This document shows positions 23,105-29,705 of a stretch of 42,176 nt of DNA, piece after piece (the stretch's first letter is position 1; each line of letters starts with the position of its first letter). The notes under the pieces are model-generated. The model had not been told where the DNA came from. It searched no databases and saw nothing but the letters and a program-made list of their open reading frames with translations. The stretch spans positions 1 to 42,176 of the forward strand of contig LBRX01000001.1 in assembly GCA_000991645.1 (NCBI GenBank), given 5' to 3'. Origin of the DNA: Candidatus Moranbacteria bacterium GW2011_GWE2_36_40. Lineage in GTDB: Bacteria; Patescibacteriota; Minisyncoccia; Moranbacterales; GWC2-37-73. A program made the translations under genes and the position numbers.

Positions 23105-23578
23105 ATGAGAGCTATTACTATGATTTTGTTAGCGGTTTCAATAGCTATTTTTGCAGGGTGCTCAAGCAAAGAGGATGATGTGTACACGGTAAAGGAATTT
23201 ATGTATAAGTATGCAGAGAAAGATGCTATTACTGCATATGAAAACATGAACATAAAATTCAAGGACACATCATTTAATGATGTTGAAGTTGAACTCATCA
23301 GACCGATAAAGTTCAACAAAAACATAGAGGTGGCAAAAAATAATGGAGTAACTACCTATGATATTAAATGCAGAATTGATTATATATTTCGTTTAAAAAG
23401 TGATAAAAGTAGTACTAGATACTGCATTCGTTATGCGGCAGTAAAAGTTGAAAAAAAAGGTTTTGCAGATCCAATGGTTCTTACTGATTTTTCCAAGGAA
23501 ATTTTTGTAGCAGCTCGAGTTAAGGAGTTGGCAGAGAAATTGGAAAAAGTAGCCGAGGGAGAAAAATTGATAAGATAA
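23105..23578 (+). CDS. Small predicted lipoprotein of unknown function
   Basis: The ATG at 23105 follows a perfect Shine-Dalgarno (aaggagg, 23094-23100) at good spacing, and was chosen over an upstream in-frame ATG. The 157-residue product has a short signal (MRAITMILLAVSIAIFAGC) with lipobox FAGC, then a soluble domain (YTVKEFMYKYAEKDAITAYEN, VEVELIRPIKFN, YDIKCRIDYIFRLKSDKSST). I do not recognise the family. It has its own strong promoter and a good terminator. The canonical Shine-Dalgarno is unlike most genes here, which may mean a different origin. Confidence 0.75.
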   Translation: MRAITMILLAVSIAIFAGCSSKEDDVYTVKEFMYKYAEKDAITAYENMNIKFKDTSFNDVEVELIRPIKFNKNIEVAKNNGVTTYDIKCRIDYIFRLKSDKSSTRYCIRYAAVKVEKKGFADPMVLTDFSKEIFVAARVKELAEKLEKVAEGEKLIR

Positions 23579-23599
23579 ATTTGAAGAAAAAAAGTTATC

Positions 23600-23633
23600 C
23601 CCCAGCCTATAAACTTTAGGTTGGGGTTTTTTT
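23600..23633 (+). terminator. Intrinsic terminator after the lipoprotein gene
   Basis: ccccagcct pairs with aggttgggg (one G-T wobble) and is followed by seven T residues. Confidence 0.9.
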
Positions 23634-23679
23634 GTGGTATAATTATTTTGAAAATAGCCTTAAAATTTGCAAATCATAG

Positions 23680-25560
23680 ATGATGGTTTTTTCCAGAAAA
23701 AATAAAAATTTTTTCCTGTTGCTTTTGTTCGGAGTGATTATTTTTTGTGGTGTTTTTTTTCTTGATAATCAAAAATCATTGGCAGCTGGAGTATGCGAAC
23801 GTAGAGATGTTAGCGGTAAACTGCTTTCTTCTGATACATCTCCAGATGAAAATACATGTAAAACAGCTTTTTGTGCAACTGGCGAGACTTGTACGTATGT
23901 AGAAAATACAGGAACAGTTGCTCCAGTAAGCAATGAGAATACTGTCAAAAAAAAGTCATCAGAAAATATTTTTGAGATGGGAATTAAAATTGTTTTAAAT
24001 CAGGTACAGTCATTTGTAATCATGTTATTTGGTATGGCAGCAACGCTTTTTGCTTGGGTTATTGATCCTGTTAATGTTTCCGGGACTAATGGTATGTTAA
24101 ATAAACAAGCTGTTAAGGATGTGTGGATTATGGTGCGAGACACCTTGAATATGACTTTTATCTTGGTGCTACTTTTTGCGGCTTTCTGTACAATTTTTCA
24201 AGTAAGTAAGTGGAATTTAAAATCAGTGTGGCTTAATATTTTGATTAATGCTCTATTGGTAAATTTTAGTTATCCAATTGCGAGATTTTTCATTGATATT
24301 TCAAATGTAGCTTTTTATTATTTTGTAAATAAGCTGTTTGCATCTTCTGGAATTGTTACTGGATCAGGAATTATGGCTAAATTTGGTGCAGCTACTAGTA
24401 TTGGGAGTCTGCTTGCGCCAAATGGATTTGAGGCACAACCAATTGCTTATCAATTAGCAATAATAATAGTTCTTTTCATTATGGGTATGACTTTTCTTAT
24501 TATTGCTGCCTTATTTGTTGTAAGGTTAGTTGCGCTTACTATGTTGGTCATGTTTTCCCCAATTGGTTTTGTCGGATATATTTTTCCATCAACACAGAGC
24601 TACGCAGATGGTTGGTGGAAAAAGCTTTTTTCGTATTCATTTTTTGCTCCAATTATGATTTTTATGATGGCGATTGCTTTGCATGTTTCAGAGGCATTAG
24701 GAAGAGAAAATATGCAATCTTTCATGTCCAATGCAAGTGCAAATACTCCAGCACAGGATGCTAATTTTATTGCTAACGCAGCGTTTTTTGTGATTCCAAT
24801 AATTATTTTGTGGGCCGGTATTGGCATTGCAAGCTCATGGGGGATAGAGGGTGCTAATAAGATAGTTGACAAAGTAAAAAGTGGCGGGAAGTGGTTGGCA
24901 ACAAGACCCTGGGCTGCTAGTAGTGCAATAGGAAAATATGGCTGGAAGCAGTCTGGAATTCCAGGTGGTGTGAAGAAAGGATTTGAGAACGCTAGAAAGA
25001 GTGGAAAAATTCTTGGTTTTGACAATAAATTCACACAGTTTGCATTTAAAGATCAGCGTGAAGAAAGAGAGGCTCAAATTGCAGGTGGTATTGGCGATAG
25101 AAAGAAGGATTGGGATAAAGCAATTATCAATAAAAAAGCAGAAGAATTTAGAAAGAAATATAAGGAAAAAGCTGATGAGCACGATAGAGTGGATGCTGTT
25201 GGTGCAGGTGGGCTTGTAGATGAAATACTTAAAGCTGACTTGCACGATCCAGCTAAACGCGGTGGAGATGCTATGAAAGTTGCTTCAATGTTGCATGCGC
25301 TTAAGCAAGGAGATAAAAAGGATGAGTTTGAGTTGAAATTAAAAGAGGACATACAAACAACACATGCTGTGCATCTTGCAGGTCTTGCAAATGATGGTGA
25401 AAGAGATGTATTTGTTAAAAAAGAAATGGCAAAGAATTGGAAAATATTAAATGAGAAAGGGAAGCAAGCTCATGATGTTGCGACTAAAGGCGCAACTGCT
25501 GGTCCAATTATTAATCATGCGCATGCTACGGCCGCTGGCGCTACAGATACTTGGACTTAA
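23680..25560 (+). CDS. VirB6/TrbL-like polytopic membrane protein
   Basis: A 626-residue protein. A signal anchor (residues 10-30) and a short Cys-containing exported segment (residues 37-75, CERRD...CKTAFCATGETC) precede about six to seven transmembrane helices between residues 100 and 390, including FVIMLFGMAATLFAWVIDPV, MTFILVLLFAAFCTIFQVSK, FLIIAALFVVRLVALTMLVM and FSPIGFVGYIFP. A long charged cytoplasmic tail (400-626) follows. This layout is that of VirB6/TrbL-like inner-membrane channel proteins in CPR secretion loci. The highly charged tail (EEREAQIAGGIGDRKKDWDK) could contact the VirB4 ATPase. It starts secretion locus 2, after a terminator. Confidence 0.75.
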   Translation: MMVFSRKNKNFFLLLLFGVIIFCGVFFLDNQKSLAAGVCERRDVSGKLLSSDTSPDENTCKTAFCATGETCTYVENTGTVAPVSNENTVKKKSSENIFEMGIKIVLNQVQSFVIMLFGMAATLFAWVIDPVNVSGTNGMLNKQAVKDVWIMVRDTLNMTFILVLLFAAFCTIFQVSKWNLKSVWLNILINALLVNFSYPIARFFIDISNVAFYYFVNKLFASSGIVTGSGIMAKFGAATSIGSLLAPNGFEAQPIAYQLAIIIVLFIMGMTFLIIAALFVVRLVALTMLVMFSPIGFVGYIFPSTQSYADGWWKKLFSYSFFAPIMIFMMAIALHVSEALGRENMQSFMSNASANTPAQDANFIANAAFFVIPIIILWAGIGIASSWGIEGANKIVDKVKSGGKWLATRPWAASSAIGKYGWKQSGIPGGVKKGFENARKSGKILGFDNKFTQFAFKDQREEREAQIAGGIGDRKKDWDKAIINKKAEEFRKKYKEKADEHDRVDAVGAGGLVDEILKADLHDPAKRGGDAMKVASMLHALKQGDKKDEFELKLKEDIQTTHAVHLAGLANDGERDVFVKKEMAKNWKILNEKGKQAHDVATKGATAGPIINHAHATAAGATDTWT

Positions 25561-25579
25561 AAATTATTTGCCTTAAAAA

Positions 25580-25978
25580 ATGATTGATGAAAATATTGAG
25601 GATAGAATATTTGATGAATTTACAATTCCACATATTGCCTTTCCTCAAGATACAATTCAACAAAAAAAAGCATTGGCGCGACATATTGCTTTATTGAAAA
25701 AAGAGGAACTTTTATTTGCTTCCGCTATGGCTTTTTCTTATGAAAGTGTAATTGCAGGAATTACGGCAGAGCAAATGGAATATTTTACGAAAAATGCACC
25801 GAAAAATTATAAACAAGAAATTGCAAAATCAATCATGGCTGAATACCGAATGAAAGAAGTTTTTGAAATTGCTAAAGCGATGGATGAAGATTTGGGAGAA
25901 GGAGTTGTGCAAAATCAAAAAAGAATAGAAAGAGTGTATCAATACATTAAAGATAACTGGGTAGCGTTTCAGTTTTAG
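25580..25978 (+). CDS. Hypothetical protein of secretion locus 2
   Basis: A 132-residue, mostly helical soluble protein with no membrane segment and no family I recognise. Features are IEDRIFDEFTIPHIAFPQDT at the N-terminus and the C-terminal helices YRMKEVFEIAKAMDEDLGEG and RIERVYQYIKDNWVAFQF. It starts 19 nt after the VirB6-like gene and ends 11 nt before the next gene, so it is almost surely co-transcribed. It could be a cytoplasmic accessory factor or chaperone of the apparatus (inference). Confidence 0.65.
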   Translation: MIDENIEDRIFDEFTIPHIAFPQDTIQQKKALARHIALLKKEELLFASAMAFSYESVIAGITAEQMEYFTKNAPKNYKQEIAKSIMAEYRMKEVFEIAKAMDEDLGEGVVQNQKRIERVYQYIKDNWVAFQF

Positions 25979-25989
25979 AAAAAATAAAA

Positions 25990-27726
25990 ATGGACACAAA
26001 TAATTCTTATCAATCAAATAATAATATTTTAGCGCGTCAAAATACGGGTGGAAATTTTGGTTATGATTTGCAATCAGAAAAAGAAGAAGTTGAAAAAATT
26101 ACGCTAGAGGTAAAAAATGACTTATTGAAAAAATGGAAAAAAGTTTATGCCAATGCGCAGATTTTTCCTGCTCAAATTGCGGCGATGCATCCGGAAGGGA
26201 GGGATTTTTTGTTGAGTTTCGATTTGGTGGGAGTTTATGATGACATTGCTCAGCAAGCTGGTTTGGATGTTAATGGCAGAAATGTATTGCCACAAATTGT
26301 TTGGCAAATTGCGATTGAAAAAAAATGGAATGAGCTCGACTCTATTTTGGAATTGCAACTTCCATTGGTTCACTCTGTGCATGTGAAAGTTGCTGATCTT
26401 TTGATGGGAAATATCTTGAACAAAGTGCTAACACTTTCGGAAAAGCCTTTGGTACGAAAAGTTGTTGATGAAAATTTTTCACAAAAAAAACAAACACAAC
26501 TTTCGCTTTCTGCTGCATTGGCCCAATATCCGAGATTGGCGGAGCAAGGTGTTACTTCAAATCAATTGAAAATGCGATATTCTGCTGAATTGGCTCGTCC
26601 TTCAATAAAAAATTGGATCAAGGATTATCAGGATAATTTTGGGGCAGTAAAACACAGCCCGATTGATCGTGGAAATTTTTTGTTTCACTCTGAGAATGGA
26701 AAAAGGCTGTCTTCTTTTGATCGACAAAAATTGGCAACCATTTTGAAATCTCTCGATGACCAAGCTCTTTTGATGGTTGATGCTGAAACACAAACAATTA
26801 TTTTTGATGGAATGCAAGGGGAACAAAGGGTAAAAAGGGAACAAGGGGATAGGATGGGAAGTCAACCAATGCGAGGAGTAGGAAGGGAGCAAGGGGATAG
26901 AATGGGAATGCAGTCTGTTATGCAAAATGAACAAAGGGTAAAAAGGGACAGGATGGGAATGCAATCAATGCGAGGAGTAGGAAGGGAACAAGGAGATAGG
27001 ATGGGAATGCAGGCTGTTATGCAAAATGAACAAAGGGAAGAAAGGGATAGAATAGGAATGCAACCGATGCAAGGGGCGCGAAGAGAACAAATAGATAGAG
27101 CAGAAATGCAGCCTGTGCAAAGAAGAGAAATTGGAAAATTTGAAACACAACAACCGCAAAGAGATGTCAGATCGGAAATTGATTTGAGACGAGAAGATGT
27201 TGAGCAAAATGGTTTGAACAGAAATTCTTTTGTTGTTTCAGAGAGAACAGAAAATTTTGACAAAAAAAATCAACAAAAAGAAAGACAAGAAACTTTTTTC
27301 AGTGTTCCAAATTCAAAACCACCAATTGGCAGTGACGAATATCAAGTGGAAAAAATTGACAACAAAAATGTCGTTCCAAATTCCCAGCATCTTGCTTTCG
27401 GCAAAGAACCTATTGATCAAGCTGAACTGATGACGGGACAAAAAATTGAAAGCAATAATAACGCTTTTGTTTCGCCAAACAATATTAGTTTTTCTTCTCC
27501 ACAAAAACTTTCAGCAGAGCAAACAGTGCAATCCAAAAGTTTGTTTTCAGATCAATCAGAAAACATTTATGATCCCTTGGCACAACAATCCGCTCAAAAA
27601 AATCTTGCAAGATCGTTGTATCATATTGCTCCGTCAAAACATGCTGAAGAAAACAACGAGTCAGAATTTAAAAATGAAAATGCTGGTCCAAAGATAAGTG
27701 GAAATGTTGTTGATCTTAGAAATTAA
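25990..27726 (+). CDS. Large hypothetical protein with Met/Arg/Gln-rich tandem repeats
   Basis: A 578-residue protein. Residues ~35-270 form a folded, helical domain (LLKKWKKVYANAQIFPAQIA, VNGRNVLPQIVWQIAIEKKW, LADLLMGNILNK-like segments). Residues ~275-380 are a low-complexity repeat built from units such as GREQGDRMGMQ, SVMQNEQRVKR and MRGVGREQGDRMG. The remaining C-terminus is Gln/Asn/Ser-rich and probably disordered. No signal peptide or membrane helix is visible, so it is cytoplasmic. I recognise no family. Its position between VirB6-like and pilin genes suggests a structural or scaffolding role in the machine. Confidence 0.7.
   Translation: MDTNNSYQSNNNILARQNTGGNFGYDLQSEKEEVEKITLEVKNDLLKKWKKVYANAQIFPAQIAAMHPEGRDFLLSFDLVGVYDDIAQQAGLDVNGRNVLPQIVWQIAIEKKWNELDSILELQLPLVHSVHVKVADLLMGNILNKVLTLSEKPLVRKVVDENFSQKKQTQLSLSAALAQYPRLAEQGVTSNQLKMRYSAELARPSIKNWIKDYQDNFGAVKHSPIDRGNFLFHSENGKRLSSFDRQKLATILKSLDDQALLMVDAETQTIIFDGMQGEQRVKREQGDRMGSQPMRGVGREQGDRMGMQSVMQNEQRVKRDRMGMQSMRGVGREQGDRMGMQAVMQNEQREERDRIGMQPMQGARREQIDRAEMQPVQRREIGKFETQQPQRDVRSEIDLRREDVEQNGLNRNSFVVSERTENFDKKNQQKERQETFFSVPNSKPPIGSDEYQVEKIDNKNVVPNSQHLAFGKEPIDQAELMTGQKIESNNNAFVSPNNISFSSPQKLSAEQTVQSKSLFSDQSENIYDPLAQQSAQKNLARSLYHIAPSKHAEENNESEFKNENAGPKISGNVVDLRN
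26815..27120 (+). repeat. Coding tandem repeat
   Basis: Units of about 60-110 nt built around ggaacaaggggatagaatgg and cagtctgttatgcaaaatg recur three to four times with small changes, encoding the Met/Arg/Gln-rich region. The gggg-containing words resemble the low-complexity insert in the helicase gene. Confidence 0.75.
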
Positions 27727-27741
27727 TTTTCCAAGAATTTT

Positions 27742-28014
27742 ATGCATATTATTAACATTGCTCAAGCAGGCGTCATCACTGATGCTCCTTCAGTTTCAGA
27801 TATTGGAATGAAAGTTTTATTTTTTTTGTTGTCAGTTGCCGGAATTGTTGCTATAATTTTCTTAGTGCTCGCTGGTGTGAAATATTTTCTTGCAGTTGGC
27901 GATGAAAAAAAAATGCAAGATGCAAAAAAGTCAGCAACTTTTGCAATTGTTGGAATAATTCTGGCGATGGGAAGTTTTGTTTTGATGATGGCTGTTGGGC
28001 AATTTTTTAAATAA
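27742..28014 (+). CDS. Small VirB2-like pilin family protein 3
   Basis: A 90-residue protein: short N-terminus, first transmembrane helix (VLFFLLSVAGIVAIIFLVLAG), charged loop AVGDEKKMQDAKKSA, second helix (FAIVGIILAMGSFVLMMAVG). This is the minimal VirB2/TrbC unit without an exported domain. It starts 15 nt after the repeat-rich protein gene. Likely a core pilin or a membrane channel subunit. Confidence 0.75.
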   Translation: MHIINIAQAGVITDAPSVSDIGMKVLFFLLSVAGIVAIIFLVLAGVKYFLAVGDEKKMQDAKKSATFAIVGIILAMGSFVLMMAVGQFFK

Positions 28015-28128
28015 CACCGATTGGAAATCATGAATTATTTGTTAGCTGGCGAAATGAACCTACAAAAATAATTGAATAAAAAGATAGAAAGATAAAAATA
28101 AAAATTAAAACTAGATAGGAGGTGCAAT

Positions 28129-28482
28129 ATGAATATATTTAAAAAAGTTGCATATGCGGCTTCGGCAATTGCTAGTGCAGTTCCGATGATTGTTAGCGCC
28201 CAATTTTCAACTCCAGGAGGAACAGGTCTTCCACAGGGAAGTCTTATTGGCATAATCACAAACTTGATGAATTGGTTGTTGATCGTTGTTGGAATTCTTG
28301 GTGTGATTGGATTTGTGATTGCAGGTATCATCTATTTGACAGCTGCTGGAGATGATGGTCAGATCGAAAGAGGAAAAACAACCATGCTATATTCCATTTT
28401 GGGAGTTATCGTGGCATTGATTGGAATCGTTGTTATCAAGGCTGTTCAAGGAATGCTTGGTGGAACATCAAAAAGTTTCTAG
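28129..28482 (+). CDS. VirB2-like pilin family protein 4
   Basis: The ATG at 28129 follows a perfect aggaggt Shine-Dalgarno. The 117-residue product has a signal-like N-terminus (YAASAIASAVPMIVSA, probable cleavage before QFSTPGG), the motif GLPQGSLIGIITNLMNWLL, a second helix after AAGDDGQIERGKTT, and ends GMLGGTSKSF. The block from LPQG to the C-terminal GGxSKxF is shared with the next pilin gene and less closely with the Cys-rich pilin. The strong Shine-Dalgarno and a downstream terminator suggest it is the most abundant subunit, that is a major pilin (inference). Confidence 0.8.
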   Translation: MNIFKKVAYAASAIASAVPMIVSAQFSTPGGTGLPQGSLIGIITNLMNWLLIVVGILGVIGFVIAGIIYLTAAGDDGQIERGKTTMLYSILGVIVALIGIVVIKAVQGMLGGTSKSF

Positions 28483-28484
28483 TT

Positions 28485-28500
28485 TTACACGTACGTGTAA
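28485..28500. repeat. 16-bp perfect palindrome after the pilin gene
   Basis: ttacacgtacgtgtaa directly follows the pilin stop codon and precedes the terminator. It could be a protein-binding site or a stabilising 3' hairpin. Confidence 0.5.
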
Positions 28501-28509
28501 CGCAAAAAG

Positions 28510-28532
28510 CAACTCGCAAGAGTTGTTTTTTG
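28510..28532 (+). terminator. Intrinsic terminator after pilin 4
   Basis: caactc pairs with gagttg around a GCAA tetraloop and is followed by six T residues. Confidence 0.8.
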
Positions 28533-28546
28533 TTTTTATTGATGCG

Positions 28547-28599
28547 CCCTCATCCGCCCCGATTGCTATCGGGGCACCTTCTCCCAAAAGGAGAAGGGA
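28547..28599. repeat. Double-hairpin intergenic element, copy 3
   Basis: ccctcatc lead, hairpin 1 gccccgat/atcggggc, hairpin 2 ccttctccc/ggagaagg. It closely matches a paired-palindrome repeat type common in many bacterial phyla. Confidence 0.8.
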
Positions 28600-28626
28600 A
28601 ATTTTGTGTACTAACTTTTTAAAATA

Positions 28627-28635
28627 TGCTATAAT
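28627..28635 (+). promoter_or_regulatory. Extended -10 promoter before pilin 5
   Basis: TGCTATAAT is a perfect extended -10 (TGnTATAAT). No good -35 was seen. The leader downstream holds hairpins tgtgg/ccaca (28683-28695) and ctagac/gtctag (28712-28728). Confidence 0.6.
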
Positions 28636-28747
28636 ATATTCGTAAATGAATACTCAAAATAAAATAACCCCAATTAAATAATGTGGAGTACCACAATTTA
28701 ACCAGCCTCGACTAGACGTCAAGTCTAGGCGGGTGGGGCAAGAAAAA

Positions 28748-29224
28748 ATGAAAACAAAAAATTATTTCAAAAGCATTTTAATGACAATGTTGGTGATGGT
28801 TGGGTTAAATCTTTCTTCAGCTTCAGTTTTGGCTGTTGATTGGGGGGTAGGAGTAAATTCAACTGGAGGTGTGAGTGTGGGAGTTGGTTCAACCGGATCG
28901 GGCGCTGGAGCTGTTTGGGGTGGAAATTATGGAAGTGGTGGAGGATGGACACTGTCAAATCCATATGGATTGCCACAAGGAAGCATTATGGGCATCGTTT
29001 CTAATTTGCTTTTTTGGCTCTTGGCAATTTTTGCAATTTTGGGTGTGATTGGATTTGTGCTTTCCGGAATTTTTTATTTGTTGGCTGGAGCTGACGAGGG
29101 AAATGCTGAAAAAGGTAAAGAAGGCATGAAATGGTCAATCATGGGAATAATAGTTGGCCTTTCTGGATACATTATCATGCAAGCAGTTAGTGCATTGCTT
29201 GGAGGAGCAAGCAAGACATTCTAA
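28748..29224 (+). CDS. VirB2-like pilin family protein 5, Gly-rich
   Basis: The ATG at 28748 (MKTKNYFKSILMTMLVMVGL) starts a clear signal peptide; an in-frame GTG 15 nt upstream is unnecessary. The 158-residue product has a Gly/Ser/Val-rich exported segment (VGVNSTGGVSVGVGSTGSG), then the shared pilin block: GLPQGSIMGIVSNLLFWLL, AGADEGNAEKGKEGMKWSIM, ending LLGGASKTF. It is a paralogue of pilin 4 with a longer, flexible ectodomain. It has its own promoter region and is followed at once by the four-helix-bundle element. Confidence 0.8.
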   Translation: MKTKNYFKSILMTMLVMVGLNLSSASVLAVDWGVGVNSTGGVSVGVGSTGSGAGAVWGGNYGSGGGWTLSNPYGLPQGSIMGIVSNLLFWLLAIFAILGVIGFVLSGIFYLLAGADEGNAEKGKEGMKWSIMGIIVGLSGYIIMQAVSALLGGASKTF

Positions 29225-29689
29225 TAATTTTCAATTTTCAATTTCTAATTTTCAAACAATTTCCAATTCAAAAATGACCAAATGATATGAATTATGATCT
29301 TGAAAATAGAACAAAAAAATTTAGTAAAGAAATTATAGTATTTTTAAAACGTCTAAAAAAAGACGATATAAACAAAAGCATGGTTTTGCAGCTTATGAGA
29401 TCCGCCACTAGTGTTGGCGCAAATTACTGTGAAGCAAATGGTGCTAGTTCCAAAAAAGATTTTAAAAATAAAATATTTATCTGTAGGAAAGAAATTCAGG
29501 AAACCAAATACTGGCTTGAATTAATAGCGGAATCAAATAGTGAAGAAGAGGATCATTTGAAGATACTCTGGAAAGAAGCACATGAATTGACGCTTATATT
29601 TAATAAAATATCGTCAACATTAAGTAGTGAATTGAAAAATTGAAAATTAATTCATTGTTTGAAAATTAGAAATTGAAAATTGAAAATTA
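29225..29689. mobile_element. TIR-bounded element carrying a four-helix-bundle gene
   Basis: A perfect 36-bp terminal inverted repeat is present: the left copy (29225-29260) begins taattttcaattttcaattt and ends caaacaat, and its exact reverse complement lies at 29654-29689. The TIR is made of 7-nt words (aattttc, aattttc, aatttct, aattttc). The only gene inside is the S23/IVP-like four-helix-bundle gene. The element separates two paralogous pilin genes that are otherwise adjacent. No transposase is encoded and no target duplication is clear. Confidence 0.7.
29287..29643 (+). CDS. Four-helix-bundle protein (S23/IVP, TIGR02436-like)
   Basis: A 118-residue helical protein. The signature LMRSATSVGANYCEANGASSKKDF followed by KEIQETKYWLELIAES is diagnostic of the family first seen as the protein encoded in 23S rRNA intervening sequences and related to the Avd accessory protein of diversity-generating retroelements. 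Avd proteins form basic oligomers that bind nucleic acid; for the stand-alone members no function is established to my knowledge. The gene has no Shine-Dalgarno and fills an element with perfect 36-bp inverted ends, inserted between pilin genes. No reverse transcriptase or template repeat is nearby, so a retroelement role is not supported here. Confidence 0.92.
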   Translation: MNYDLENRTKKFSKEIIVFLKRLKKDDINKSMVLQLMRSATSVGANYCEANGASSKKDFKNKIFICRKEIQETKYWLELIAESNSEEEDHLKILWKEAHELTLIFNKISSTLSSELKN

Positions 29690-29705
29690 ATTTTAATATA
29701 CAAAA

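Noticed and set aside
26815..27120. CRISPR-like repetition
   Set aside because: The repeats are coding, lack unique spacers of constant length and stay in frame with the large hypothetical protein.
29225..29689. Diversity-generating retroelement
   Set aside because: The Avd-like relative is present, but no reverse transcriptase and no template/variable repeat pair is visible nearby.
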